From the NCBI RefSeq assembly GCF_004519295.1, contig NZ_SOZH01000004.1, forward strand, positions 372,001 through 436,000: DNA of 64,000 bases. The letters are read 5' to 3'. This DNA is from Cellulosimicrobium funkei (GTDB lineage: Bacteria; Actinomycetota; Actinomycetes; Actinomycetales; Cellulomonadaceae). How positions within the stretch are numbered: the stretch's first letter is position 1; the number at the start of each line of letters is the position of its first letter. The position numbers and the translations under genes were made by a program. Positions 10,810-19,701 of this stretch are shown piece after piece. A model generated the notes under the pieces. That model had not been told where the DNA came from. It saw only the letters and a list, made by a program, of their open reading frames with translations, and ran no database searches.

Positions 10810-10815
10810 CAGGTC

Positions 10816-10853
10816 GCCCCTGACAACGCTTCCCCCTGCGCGTTGTCAGGGGC
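10816..10853. promoter_or_regulatory. Inverted repeat of TGACAACGC half-sites, probable second operator or leader hairpin
   Basis: Two perfectly complementary 14-base arms, gcccctgacaacgc (10816-10829) and gcgttgtcaggggc (10840-10853), flank a 10-base spacer. Each arm contains TGACAACG, a variant of the TGACAGCG half of the main operator. It lies at the expected transcription start. It may bind the same LacI regulator as two half-sites one helical turn further apart, or it may act as an RNA hairpin. Confidence 0.5.
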
Positions 10854-10864
10854 ACCCCTGCAGC

Positions 10865-10880
10865 CTGACAGCGCTGTCAG
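10865..10880. promoter_or_regulatory. Perfect 16-bp operator palindrome before GH92
   Basis: CTGACAGCGCTGTCAG is fully self-complementary and is the longest of the three copies of this palindrome in the window. It lies in the leader between the GH92 promoter and its ATG at 10902, 21 bases upstream of the start, so binding would block elongation. The ribosome site is GAAGGAG at 10887-10893. Confidence 0.7.
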
Positions 10881-10901
10881 ACGATCGAAGGAGATCGCGG
10901 C

Positions 10902-13900
10902 ATGACCAGACCACTCCCGTCCGGACGCGCGGTCGCGCGGTCCGGCAGCGGCCGCGCCCGGCCTCTCGGCCTCGTGCTCGCCGCCGCACTCGCCGTCCCG
11001 CTCGGGGTGCCTCTCGCGGCCCCCGCGGGAGCCCTCGCCGCCGCCCCCGCCGCGGCCGCCGAGCCGGGCGACTTCTCATCGTCGTTCGAGTCCGGCGACC
11101 CGGCGGCGCTGCCCACCACGGTGGCCGAGCGCGACGGCGCGCCCTGGCAGGCGAACGTCGGCTCGTTCACGGCCGGCCTGCCCGGGAGCGTCCTCGGGCA
11201 GCTGAAGGGCGTCACGGCGAGCGCGCAGAACCTGCCCAACGAGGGCGCGGCGAACCTCGCCGACGGCAGCTCGGGCACCAAGTGGCTCGCGTTCGCGTCG
11301 ACCGGCTGGGTCCGGTACGAGTTCACCGAGCCCGTCTCGTTCGTCGCGTACACGATGACCTCCGGCGACGACGCCGCCGGTCGCGACCCGAAGACCTGGA
11401 CGGTCGAGGGGTCGAACGACGGGTCCACGTGGACCGCGCTCGACCGGCGGACGGACGAGGACTTCCCGAACCGCCAGCAGACGCGCACGTTCGAGCTCGA
11501 GGCGCCTACCGCGGCGTACACCTACCTGCGCCTCAACGTCACGGCGAACTCGGGCGACTCCATCGTCCAGCTCGCCGGGTGGGACCTCTCGGCCGACCTG
11601 AGCGCCGGCCCGTCCGCGGCCCCCATGACGACGAAGGTCGGCACCGGGCCGCGCGTCAGCTTCACCAACAAGGCGGGCGTCGGTTTCTCCGGCCTGCACT
11701 CGCTCCGGTACGACGGCTCGCACCTCGCCGACGGCGAGACCTACGCGACGAACGTGCTCTACGACGACGTGGACGTCGTCGTCGGCGAGGACACGCGCCT
11801 GAGCTACACGATCTTCCCCGAGCTGCTCGACGACCTGCAGTACCCGTCGACGTACGCGGCGGTGGACGTCCTGTTCACCGACGGGACCTACCTGTCCGAC
11901 CTCGGCGCGCGCGACGCGCACGAGACGGTCGCGACCGCGCAGGCGCAGGGCGAGGGCAAGATCCTCTACGCGGACCAGTGGAACTCCGTGCGGGTCGACC
12001 TCGGCGACGTCGCCGCGGGCAAGACCGTGGACCAGGTGCTGCTCGGGTACGACAACCCCGGCGGCCACGCCGGGACGAAGTTCGCGGGCTGGCTCGACGA
12101 CGTCGCGATCACGGCGGAGCCGGCCACGATCGACGGGTCGAGCCTCGCCAACTACGTGGACACGCGCCGCGGCACGCTCGCGTCGGGCAGCTTCTCGCGC
12201 GGGAACAACATCCCCGCGACGGCGACGCCCAACGGGTTCAACTTCTGGACGCCGTACACGAACGCCTCCTCGCAGAGCTGGCTGTACGAGTACCACAAGG
12301 CCAACAACGCCAACAACAAGCCCGTCCTCCAGGGCTTCGGGATCTCGCACGAGCCGAGCCCGTGGATGGGCGACCGCAACCAGCTGACGTTCCTCCCGTC
12401 GACGGCGTCGGGGACGCCCGACGCCACGCTCTCGACGCGCGGCCTCGAGTTCGACCACGCCGACGAGACGGCGCGGCCCGACTACTACGGGGTCACGTTC
12501 ACCAACGGGTCCGCGATCGAGGCGACGCCCACCGACCACGGCGCGGTGCTCCGCTTCAGCTACCCCGGAGCCAAGGGCCACGTGCTCGTGGACAAGGTGG
12601 ACGGCTCCTCCAGGCTCACGTACGACCAGGCCACGGGCACGATCTCCGGCTGGGTCGAGAACGGCTCGGGCCTGTCCGTGGGCCGCACGCGGATGTTCGT
12701 CGCCGGCACCTTCGACCGTAGTCCGACGGCGGTCGGGACGGCGGCGGGCAACCGTGCGGACGCGCGCTTCGCGACGTTCGACACGTCGTCCGACAAGACG
12801 GTCGAGCTGCGCGTCGCGACGTCGTTCATCAGCCTCGACCAGGCGCGCAAGAACCTCGACCTGGAGGTGACCGGCAAGACCTTCACGGAGGTCAAGGCCG
12901 CCGCCGCGCAGGCGTGGAACGACCGCCTGGGGGTCATCGAGGTCGAGGGCGCGAGCGAGGACCAGCTCGTCACGCTGTACTCGAACCTCTACCGCCTCAA
13001 CCTGTACCCGAACTCGCAGTTCGAGAACACGGGCACGGCGCAGGAGCCGGTGTACAGGTACGCGAGCCCGGTCTCCGCGACCACGGGCTCCGCGACGGAC
13101 ACGCAGACCAACGCGAAGGTCGTCGACGGCAAGATCTACGTGAACAACGGGTTCTGGGACACGTACCGCACGGCCTGGCCGGCGTACTCGCTCCTCTACC
13201 CGGAGCTCGCGGCCGAGCTGGTCGACGGGTTCGTCCAGCAGTACCGCGACGGCGGCTGGATCGCGCGCTGGTCCTCGCCGGGCTACGCCGACCTCATGAC
13301 GGGCACGAGCTCCGACGTGGCGTTCGCGGACGCGTACCTCAAGGGCTCGCTCCCCACGGGCACGGCGCTCGAGGCGTACGACGCCGCGCTGCGCAACGCG
13401 ACCGTCGCGCCGCCGAGCAACGCCGTGGGCCGCAAGGGCCTGCAGACCTCGCCGTTCCTCGGGTTCACGCCGGAGTCCACGCACGAGTCCGTGTCGTGGG
13501 GCCTGGAGGGCCTGGTCAACGACTTCGGCATCGGCAACATGGCCGCCGCCCTCGCGGAGGACCCGGCGACGCCGGAGGAGCGCCGCGAGACGCTGCGCGA
13601 GGAGTCCGCGTACTTCCTCGAGCGGGCCACGCACTACGTCGAGCTGTTCGACCCCGAGGTCGACTTCTTCGTGCCGCGGCACGAGGACGGCACGTGGGCC
13701 GTCGACCCCGAGACGTACGACCCGGAGGCCTGGGGCGGCGGGTACACCGAGACGAACGGCTGGAACTTCGCGTTCCACGCCCCGCAGGACGGCCAGGGCC
13801 TCGCCAACCTCTACGGCGGCAAGCAGGGCCTCGAGGACAAGCTCGACGAGTTCTTCTCCACGCCTGAGAAGGGCGCTGGCAACGGCGGCATCCACGAGCA

Positions 13901-16337
13901 GCGCGAGGCGCGCGACGTCCGTATGGGCCAGTGGGGCATGAGCAACCAGGTGTCGCACCACATCCCGTGGCTCTACGACGCCGCGGGCGCGCCGTCGAAG
14001 GTGCAGGAGAAGGTCCGCGAGGTCACCCGCCGCCTGTTCGTGGGCAGCGAGATCGGCCAGGGCTACCCGGGCGACGAGGACAACGGCGAGATGTCGTCGT
14101 GGTGGATCTTCGCCTCGCTCGGCTTCTACCCGCTCCAGGTCGGCTCGGACCAGTACGCGGTCGGCTCGCCGCTGTTCGACAAGGCGACCGTGCACCTGCC
14201 GGACGGCGACCTCGTCGTCAACGCCGAGAACAACTCGGTCGACAACGTCTACGTGCAGTCCCTCGCGGTGGACGGCGAGGCCCGCACCTCGACGTCACTC
14301 TCCCAGGCGGACCTCTCGGGCGGCACGACGCTGGACTTCGTCATGGGTCCGGAGCCGTCGGACTGGGGCACGGGCGAGGACGACGCGCCGCCGTCGCTCA
14401 CCGAGGGCGACGAGCCCCCGGCGCCGGTGCAGGACGCGACGACCGCGGGTCTCGGCACGACGACCGTCGCCGACGGCGACGCCACCACGAGCGCCGCGGC
14501 GCTCACGGACAACACGTCCGGGACGCGCACGACGTTCGCCACCACGACGCCGTCGATCACGTGGGCGGGCAACGGCATCCGCCCGACCGTCGGGTCGTAC
14601 ACGCTGACCTCCGGGGCGAGCGGGACGGCGTCGCCGTCCGCGTGGACCCTCGAGGGCTCCGACGACGGCGAGACGTGGACGACGCTCGACGAGCGGTCCG
14701 GCGAGCAGTTCCGCTGGGCCCTGCAGACGCGGCCGTTCACGGTCGCGGAGCCGACGGCGTTCGCGCGGTACCGGGTCACGGTCACCGCGACGTCGGGCTC
14801 CGGCGCGCTGTCGCTCGCCGAGGTCGAGCTCCTCGCCGACCCGAAGGAGTCCGGGGCCGAGGAGCTCACCCTCTCGGCCGCACCGGACCGTGACGGCGTC
14901 ACGGGCCGCGAGGTCTCGGGCTCGTTCGCGACCCTCACCGGGGTCGAGGGCGACGTCGCGGCGCTCGACGTGCAGGTCGCGTTCGGCGACGGCTCCGACC
15001 CGGTCGCCGGGTCGCTGCGGGCGGGCGCGTTCGGCGGGTACGCGGTGGACGCCGCGCACACGTGGACCGCACCCGGCGTCTACCCCGTGACCGTCACGGT
15101 CTCGGGCGAGGGGATCGAGACCGTCTCGGCCTCCTCGTACGTCAGCGTCTCGCTCCTGCGCGAGGGCTCGCTGCTCGCCGCGTACGACAACGTCTGCATC
15201 GGCGACGCCGGGACGACGGTCGGCTCGTGCGACGGCCAGGGCGTGTTCTTCGACCGGGCGCAGCTCGCGGCGAAGGGCTTCGTCCAGGGCGAGCGCGCGA
15301 CGGTGCCGGGCACGGACCTCGCGTTCGACGTCCCGGCGGTCCCCGCCGGGCAGCCGGACAACGCCACGGGCGACGGGCAGACCATCGAGCTCGACGTCCC
15401 CGCGGACGCGGAGCAGCTCTCCGTGATCGGCACGGGCACGGAGAAGAACCAGCAGGCCACCGGCACGCTGACCTTCGACGACGGCTCGACCCAGCCGATC
15501 GACCTGAGCTTCGGCGACTGGTCGGGCGCGGCCCGCAACCCCGTGTTCGGGAACATCCCCGTCGCGGTGACGGACAGCCGCCTCCGCGGTGGCAGCCCGC
15601 AGACCGGCACCCCCGCCGCGTTCTTCGCGACGGCGCCGATCACCCTCCCCGAGGGCAAGCGGCCCGTGAGCCTCACGCTCCCGGACCAGCCGGGCGAGCT
15701 CTCGCGCGACGGCCGCATCCACGTGGTCGCGGTCGCGCACGACGGCACGTTCGCCGAGCACCCCGCGCTCGAGGTCACGGCCGCGGAGGGCGTGACGCTC
15801 GCCGTCGGGCAGACCTCGGACGTGGCGCTCGCCCAGGTGGCGGGCGGCCGCGAGGGCGCCGACCTCCGGGCGGCGGTCACGTGGGGCGACGGCTCCGACG
15901 TCGCGGCCGGCACGGTGGCCGACGGATCGGTCTCCGGCTCGCACGCCTACACGGCGGCCGGGACGTACACGGCGTACGTCGTGGTCGACGACGGCTGGAC
16001 CAGCCGGGTGGTCGAGGTCCCCGTGACCGTGACCGAGGCGGAGCCGGCCCTCGCCGTCGACGTCACGGTGAGCACCCGCTGCCTCGCCGGCAAGGCGTAC
16101 GTCGCGGTTCGCGCCGAGAACGGCGAGGACGTGCCGCTCGCGATCCGGCTCGTCACGCCGTTCGGCACCAAGGAGGTCGCGGCCGTCGCGCCGGGCGCCA
16201 ACGCCTACCAGTCGTTCGCGACGCGGGCCACGGCGGTCGAGGCCGGCACCGTCACCGTCGAGGCGACGCGCGGCACCGGCGACGAGGAGGTGACGGCGTC
16301 GATCCAGGCCGACTACGCCGCCGTGACCTGCGGCTGA
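10902..16337 (+). CDS. Secreted multidomain GH92 alpha-mannosidase
   Basis: 1811 residues, about twice the length of a bare GH92 enzyme because of accessory domains. A signal peptide covers residues 1 to about 50 (Ala-rich, ending near AAAAEPGD). Then come an F5/8 type C-like domain (about 100-233), a beta-sandwich region (about 240-405), the GH92 N-terminal domain (about 415-640) and the catalytic toroid (about 645-1160). GH92 landmarks are visible: NNGFWDTYRTAWPAY near 750 and GDEDNGEMSSWWIFASLGFYP near 1055-1075, which carries the acidic catalytic region. A second F5/8-like domain (about 1176-1313), a PKD-like domain (about 1320-1417), an uncharacterised beta domain (about 1420-1630), a second PKD-like domain and a C-terminal beta domain ending in TCG follow. 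No LPXTG or S-layer anchor is seen. GH92 enzymes are calcium-dependent exo-alpha-mannosidases acting on N-glycans or yeast mannan; the exact linkage preference cannot be read. Confidence 0.93.
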   Translation: MTRPLPSGRAVARSGSGRARPLGLVLAAALAVPLGVPLAAPAGALAAAPAAAAEPGDFSSSFESGDPAALPTTVAERDGAPWQANVGSFTAGLPGSVLGQLKGVTASAQNLPNEGAANLADGSSGTKWLAFASTGWVRYEFTEPVSFVAYTMTSGDDAAGRDPKTWTVEGSNDGSTWTALDRRTDEDFPNRQQTRTFELEAPTAAYTYLRLNVTANSGDSIVQLAGWDLSADLSAGPSAAPMTTKVGTGPRVSFTNKAGVGFSGLHSLRYDGSHLADGETYATNVLYDDVDVVVGEDTRLSYTIFPELLDDLQYPSTYAAVDVLFTDGTYLSDLGARDAHETVATAQAQGEGKILYADQWNSVRVDLGDVAAGKTVDQVLLGYDNPGGHAGTKFAGWLDDVAITAEPATIDGSSLANYVDTRRGTLASGSFSRGNNIPATATPNGFNFWTPYTNASSQSWLYEYHKANNANNKPVLQGFGISHEPSPWMGDRNQLTFLPSTASGTPDATLSTRGLEFDHADETARPDYYGVTFTNGSAIEATPTDHGAVLRFSYPGAKGHVLVDKVDGSSRLTYDQATGTISGWVENGSGLSVGRTRMFVAGTFDRSPTAVGTAAGNRADARFATFDTSSDKTVELRVATSFISLDQARKNLDLEVTGKTFTEVKAAAAQAWNDRLGVIEVEGASEDQLVTLYSNLYRLNLYPNSQFENTGTAQEPVYRYASPVSATTGSATDTQTNAKVVDGKIYVNNGFWDTYRTAWPAYSLLYPELAAELVDGFVQQYRDGGWIARWSSPGYADLMTGTSSDVAFADAYLKGSLPTGTALEAYDAALRNATVAPPSNAVGRKGLQTSPFLGFTPESTHESVSWGLEGLVNDFGIGNMAAALAEDPATPEERRETLREESAYFLERATHYVELFDPEVDFFVPRHEDGTWAVDPETYDPEAWGGGYTETNGWNFAFHAPQDGQGLANLYGGKQGLEDKLDEFFSTPEKGAGNGGIHEQREARDVRMGQWGMSNQVSHHIPWLYDAAGAPSKVQEKVREVTRRLFVGSEIGQGYPGDEDNGEMSSWWIFASLGFYPLQVGSDQYAVGSPLFDKATVHLPDGDLVVNAENNSVDNVYVQSLAVDGEARTSTSLSQADLSGGTTLDFVMGPEPSDWGTGEDDAPPSLTEGDEPPAPVQDATTAGLGTTTVADGDATTSAAALTDNTSGTRTTFATTTPSITWAGNGIRPTVGSYTLTSGASGTASPSAWTLEGSDDGETWTTLDERSGEQFRWALQTRPFTVAEPTAFARYRVTVTATSGSGALSLAEVELLADPKESGAEELTLSAAPDRDGVTGREVSGSFATLTGVEGDVAALDVQVAFGDGSDPVAGSLRAGAFGGYAVDAAHTWTAPGVYPVTVTVSGEGIETVSASSYVSVSLLREGSLLAAYDNVCIGDAGTTVGSCDGQGVFFDRAQLAAKGFVQGERATVPGTDLAFDVPAVPAGQPDNATGDGQTIELDVPADAEQLSVIGTGTEKNQQATGTLTFDDGSTQPIDLSFGDWSGAARNPVFGNIPVAVTDSRLRGGSPQTGTPAAFFATAPITLPEGKRPVSLTLPDQPGELSRDGRIHVVAVAHDGTFAEHPALEVTAAEGVTLAVGQTSDVALAQVAGGREGADLRAAVTWGDGSDVAAGTVADGSVSGSHAYTAAGTYTAYVVVDDGWTSRVVEVPVTVTEAEPALAVDVTVSTRCLAGKAYVAVRAENGEDVPLAIRLVTPFGTKEVAAVAPGANAYQSFATRATAVEAGTVTVEATRGTGDEEVTASIQADYAAVTCG

Positions 16338-16394
16338 ACCCCTGAGCCCGCCCCGCCCCGCGTCCGACCGGGGTGAGGCAGGCATGCACCACCG

Positions 16395-16428
16395 GCGGTG
16401 CCCCGGGATGATCGTCCCGGGGCACCGC
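16395..16428 (+). terminator. Strong terminator hairpin after GH92
   Basis: A perfect 14-bp stem, gcggtgccccggga (16395-16408) against its complement (16415-16428), with a six-base TGATCG loop, begins 58 bases after the GH92 stop and ends 59 bases before the next start. It may end the GH92 transcript or only attenuate reading into the isomerase gene. Confidence 0.7.
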
Positions 16429-16487
16429 GCCGTACGGGCGCCGCGCCCGGTGCGGCGCCACGCACCCAGCACGAGAAGGACCGAGAG

Positions 16488-17768
16488 ATGACCGAGCACC
16501 CGACCGAGCAGCCCACGCCAGCGACCGACCTGCGGCGCTGGCGTCGCGAGCAGCTCGCCGACCTGCTGCGCTTCGGCGAGGCGTCGCTGCGCGCGGACGG
16601 CGCCGCGCAGTGGCTCGACGACGACGGGCGCCCCGACCTGTCGCAGCCGGTGCACACGTGGATCACGTCGCGCATGGCGCACGTGTACGCGTTCGCGTCG
16701 CTCCTCGGCGTGCCGGGGGCGGGGGAGCGGGCCGACGCCGCGCTGCACGGGCTGCGGGCGGTGCTCGTCGACGCCGAGAACGGCGGCTGGGTCTCGTCGC
16801 GCGGCCCCGCGCGGCGCCCGGGCGACGGCCACGACCCGGCGGCGGGCGAGGCCGTCCCGGTGGACGGGACGAAGAGCGCCTACGCGCACGCGTTCGTGGT
16901 GCTCGCCGCGGCGTCGGGCACGATCGCGGGCCGCGAGGGTGCGCGCGAGCTGCTCGACGCGGCGCTCGCCGTGCTCGACGAGCGGTTCTGGGAGCCCGGG
17001 CCGCGCATGCACGCCGACGAGTGGTCGCGCGACTGGACCGTGCTCGACGAGTACCGCGGCGTCAACGCGAACATGCACTCCGTCGAGGCGCTCCTCGCCG
17101 CGCACGACGCGACGGGCGACCCCGAGTGGCTCGCGCGCGCGGCGTCGGTCGCGGACCGCGTCGTGGGGTGGGCGCGCGAGAACGACTGGCGCATCCCCGA
17201 GCACTTCGACGCCGGCTGGACCCCCCTGCCGGACTACAACGCGGACCGCCCCCGCGACCCCTTCAAGCCCTACGGGTCGACGCCGGGCCACGGCCTGGAG
17301 TGGGCACGCCTGCTGCTCCAGGTCGACGTCGCGGCCGGGACCCCCGGCGCCCGCACCGACGCGGCGGTCGCCCTCTTCGACCGGGCCGTCGCGGACGGCT
17401 GGGACGGCGAGCACGGCGGCGGCTTCGTGTACACGGTCGACTGGTCGGGCACGCCGGTCGAGCCCCGGCGCTACCACTGGGTCGCGGCGGAGGCCGTCGC
17501 GGCCGCCGACGTGCTGGGCCGCGTCACGGGCGACCCCCGGTTCGCCGAGGCCGCCGCGGGCTGGTGGGCGTGGATCGACGAGCACCTCGTCGACCACGAG
17601 CGCGGGTCGTGGCACCACGAGCTCGACACCGCCAACCGGCCCGACGGCGTCACGTGGGTCGGCAAGCCCGACGTCTACCACGCGGCCCAGGCCGTGATCC
17701 TGCCCGACCTGCCGCTCACCGGCTCCCTCGCCGCCTCGGCCAAGGCCGCGGGCAGCATCCTGGGCTGA
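16488..17768 (+). CDS. AGE-family sugar isomerase/epimerase, YihS/mannose-isomerase-like
   Basis: 426 residues from the ATG at 16488, preceded by GAGAAGGA. The protein is an (alpha/alpha)6 barrel of the N-acylglucosamine 2-epimerase superfamily. Residues matching the aldose-ketose isomerase active site are visible: Arg in SRMAHVYAF (about 62), His in NANMHSVEALLAAHDATGD (about 197), His and Glu in GHGLEWARLL (about 268-271) and His in SWHHELD (about 377). This set is that of YihS-like mannose/sulfoquinovose isomerases rather than of true N-acetylglucosamine epimerases. Next to an exo-alpha-mannosidase, conversion of imported mannose to fructose is the natural reading. There is no signal peptide, so it is cytoplasmic. 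A cellobiose 2-epimerase activity cannot be excluded. Confidence 0.85.
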   Translation: MTEHPTEQPTPATDLRRWRREQLADLLRFGEASLRADGAAQWLDDDGRPDLSQPVHTWITSRMAHVYAFASLLGVPGAGERADAALHGLRAVLVDAENGGWVSSRGPARRPGDGHDPAAGEAVPVDGTKSAYAHAFVVLAAASGTIAGREGARELLDAALAVLDERFWEPGPRMHADEWSRDWTVLDEYRGVNANMHSVEALLAAHDATGDPEWLARAASVADRVVGWARENDWRIPEHFDAGWTPLPDYNADRPRDPFKPYGSTPGHGLEWARLLLQVDVAAGTPGARTDAAVALFDRAVADGWDGEHGGGFVYTVDWSGTPVEPRRYHWVAAEAVAAADVLGRVTGDPRFAEAAAGWWAWIDEHLVDHERGSWHHELDTANRPDGVTWVGKPDVYHAAQAVILPDLPLTGSLAASAKAAGSILG

Positions 17769-17851
17769 CGCCCGGGCCTCGGACCGCCGAGGCCGGGGTC
17801 GCGCGCCACGTCACCGTCGCCGTGGCGCGCGACCTCGGGCTCGGCGACGAC

Positions 17852-17884
17852 ACCCCCATCAAGAATCGTTTTCTTGATGGGGGT
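17852..17884. terminator. Perfect hairpin downstream of the isomerase gene
   Basis: Arms acccccatcaagaa (17852-17865) and ttcttgatgggggt (17871-17884) form a 14-bp stem around TCGTT. The A/T-containing upper stem is unusual for this DNA. It is 84 bases after the isomerase stop and is a plausible end of the glycan locus. Confidence 0.6.
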
Positions 17885-17887
17885 TCC

Positions 17888-18013
17888 GTGTTCGTCGGGA
17901 GCGTCCGATGGCACGCCCGCACGCTCTTCGCCGCGCGTGACGTCGCCACCGAGGGCGATCTGCGCCTGTCCCGGGTGTGGACGGCAGACGATCTGCTGGC
18001 GGCGTGGCCGTGA
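17888..18013 (+). other. Possible very short ORF or gene remnant
   Basis: A 41-codon reading frame from a GTG at 17888 ends with the sequence TADDLLAAWP and a stop at 18013. It has no obvious ribosome site and I recognise no family. The frame stays open further upstream through the hairpin, so it may be the decayed tail of a lost gene. The stretch 17769-18086 otherwise holds only the two hairpins described. Confidence 0.2.
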
Positions 18014-18045
18014 CGAAGCGCGTCCGGCCTGAGGCCCACGACGAC

Positions 18046-18078
18046 GAGAGCCCCGCACCGGACCGGTGCGGGGCTCTC
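18046..18078. terminator. Terminator hairpin next to tRNA-Gly
   Basis: A 15-bp perfect stem, gagagccccgcaccg (18046-18060) against 18064-18078, has a three-base GAC loop. It lies nine bases beyond the 3' end of the minus-strand tRNA and would terminate it, and would also stop plus-strand readthrough. Confidence 0.75.
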
Positions 18079-18086
18079 GCAGGCTG

Positions 18087-18157
18087 AGCGGGTGACGGGA
18101 ATCGAACCCGCGCTATCAGCTTGGGAAGCTGAAGTTCTACCATTGAACTACACCCGC
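18087..18157 (-). tRNA. tRNA-Gly, anticodon CCC
   Basis: The minus strand folds as a 71-nt tRNA: acceptor GCGGGTG pairs with CACCCGC followed by discriminator T; the D arm contains GTTCAATGGTAGAAC; the anticodon loop is TTCCCAA between TCAGC and GCTGA; the T arm contains GGTTCGATTCC. The loop gives anticodon CCC, reading GGG glycine codons. No CCA is encoded in the gene. Confidence 0.93.
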
Positions 18158-18311
18158 GCGGCGCCGGTGGCGTCCGCCCCGGGCCCTCTGGGAGGATCCT
18201 CGGCGAACCAGCGCGCGACCCGATCATAGCGGACGACGCCGGTGATGCCAGAACCGCCCGCACCACGACCAGTCCCGCGCCGACGAGCGGCGCGCCGCCC
18301 GAGGAGCCGCC

Positions 18312-18884
18312 TTGTCCGAGAACCCGTACCAGCAGCAGCCCGACCCGTCGCAGGGGAGCCCCGCCCCCGGCGACCCGGTCTACGGCGGCCCCGCCACGCC
18401 GTCGGGCCCGACGCCGGGTTCCGGCCAGCAGCCCGGGGCCGGTGACGCGTACGGCCAGCAGGCGTACGGGACGCCGGGTGCTCCGGGCTACGGACAGCCG
18501 ACGCCCGACCAGGGCTACGGCTCCGCCCCGCAGCCGGGCTACGCCCAGCAGGGATACGGCCAGCAGCCGGGCTACGCGCAGCCCGGCGCCTACGGTCAGC
18601 CCGGCGCGTACGGCCAGCCCGGCTACGACCCGGCGTACGACCCCCAGGCGAAGTCGCGCCTCGCCGCGGGCCTGCTGGGCATCCTCGTCGGCAGCCTCGG
18701 CATCCACCGCTTCTACCTCGGGTACACCGGCATCGGCCTGACGATGCTGCTCGTGTCGGTGCTGTCCTTCGGGTTCGCGGCGCCGGTCATCGCGATCTGG
18801 GGCCTGGTCGAGGGCATCCTCTACCTGACCTCGAAGACGGGCTACTACTCCGTGGACTCGACGGGCCGCCCGCTGCGCGCCTGA
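18312..18884 (+). CDS. TM2-domain membrane protein with Gln/Gly/Tyr-rich N-terminus
   Basis: 190 residues. The start is a TTG at 18312 with GAGGAG five bases upstream. Residues 1 to about 110 are low complexity, dominated by Gly-Tyr-Gly-Gln and Gln-Pro-Gly repeats. The C-terminal 75 residues form a TM2 domain: two membrane helices joined by a short turn, with the typical [20 protein letters not shown] opening and a YLT end. TM2 proteins are common in actinobacteria and their role is poorly known. It stands alone between tRNA-Gly and dcd. Confidence 0.88.
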   Translation: MSENPYQQQPDPSQGSPAPGDPVYGGPATPSGPTPGSGQQPGAGDAYGQQAYGTPGAPGYGQPTPDQGYGSAPQPGYAQQGYGQQPGYAQPGAYGQPGAYGQPGYDPAYDPQAKSRLAAGLLGILVGSLGIHRFYLGYTGIGLTMLLVSVLSFGFAAPVIAIWGLVEGILYLTSKTGYYSVDSTGRPLRA

Positions 18885-18901
18885 CCTCCCGTCCGCGGGC
18901 G

Positions 18902-18939
18902 GGGGCCGCGCCGCCTCGACGACGAGCCGGCGCGGCCCC
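18902..18939 (+). terminator. Terminator hairpin after the TM2 gene
   Basis: ggggccgcgccg (18902-18913) pairs with cggcgcggcccc (18928-18939) around a 14-base loop that can itself pair ctcg/cgag. It begins 18 bases after the TM2 gene stop. Confidence 0.6.
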
Positions 18940-18984
18940 GCGCCCGACGGCGCTCGGCCCGCGCTGACCCAGGGCGCCGGTCGG

Positions 18985-19010
18985 GGGTGCCGATCCAGGG
19001 CGCCGATCCA
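18985..19010. repeat. Short tandem repeat upstream of dcd
   Basis: Two adjacent 13-base units, gggtgccgatcca and gggcgccgatcca, differ at one base, with a partial related unit on each side. They end 39 bases before the dcd -10 box. They may be a small slippage repeat or a binding site; nothing decides between these. Confidence 0.4.
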
Positions 19011-19060
19011 CGGTGCGGAGCCCGGTCCGGGCACGCTCCGGCGTCGGCTAGCGTGGGCCC

Positions 19061-19636
19061 GTGCTGCTCTCCGACCGCGACATCCGGGCCGAGCTCGACG
19101 CCGGCCGCGTCCAGCTCGAGCCGTACGACCCGGCGATGCTCCAGCCGTCGAGCATCGACGTGCGCCTCGACCGGTTCTTCCGGCTGTTCGACAACCACAA
19201 GTACCCCTTCATCGACCCGTCGCAGGACCAGCCCGACCTCACGCGGCTCGTCGAGGTCGACCCGGCCGAGCCGTTCGTGCTCCACCCCGGGGAGTTCGTG
19301 CTCGGGTCCACGTTCGAGACGGTCACGCTGCCCGACGACGTGGCGGCGCGCCTCGAGGGCAAGTCGAGCCTGGGCCGTCTGGGCCTCCTCACGCACTCCA
19401 CGGCGGGGTTCATCGACCCGGGCTTCTCCGGGCACGTGACGCTCGAGCTGAGCAACGTGGCGACGCTGCCGATCACCCTGTGGCCGGGCATGAAGATCGG
19501 CCAGCTGTGCTTCTTCCGGCTGTCCTCGCCCGCCGACAACCCGTACGGCTCCAGCGTCTACGGCTCTCGCTACCAGGGCCAGCGCGGCCCGACGGCCTCC
19601 CGCTCGTGGCAGAACTTCCACCGCACCGACGTCTGA
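19061..19636 (+). CDS. dcd: dCTP deaminase (probably bifunctional, dUMP-forming)
   Basis: 191 residues, the usual length. The GTG at 19061 is preceded by TAGCGT at 19049-19054 with six bases between, so the mRNA is probably leaderless. Conserved motifs: [12 protein letters not shown] near residue 27, [11 protein letters not shown] with the catalytic-site serine/arginine near 107-115, and [21 protein letters not shown] with the catalytic glutamate near 138. In actinobacteria this family usually makes dUMP directly from dCTP, feeding thymidylate synthesis and keeping dUTP low. It is not obviously in an operon; the next gene starts 65 bases later on the same strand. Confidence 0.95.
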   Translation: MLLSDRDIRAELDAGRVQLEPYDPAMLQPSSIDVRLDRFFRLFDNHKYPFIDPSQDQPDLTRLVEVDPAEPFVLHPGEFVLGSTFETVTLPDDVAARLEGKSSLGRLGLLTHSTAGFIDPGFSGHVTLELSNVATLPITLWPGMKIGQLCFFRLSSPADNPYGSSVYGSRYQGQRGPTASRSWQNFHRTDV

Positions 19637-19701
19637 GCGCGGCCCGCCGCGTCGGACGCCGCTCGACCCCGCAGGACCCGAGGACCGGAGGACCGCACCG
19701 C

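Noticed and set aside
11076-17681. Very long minus-strand open frames opposite GH92 and the isomerase
   Set aside because: Composition is dominated by Arg, Val, Gly and Glu with no recognisable motif, and the plus strand encodes clear GH92 and AGE proteins.
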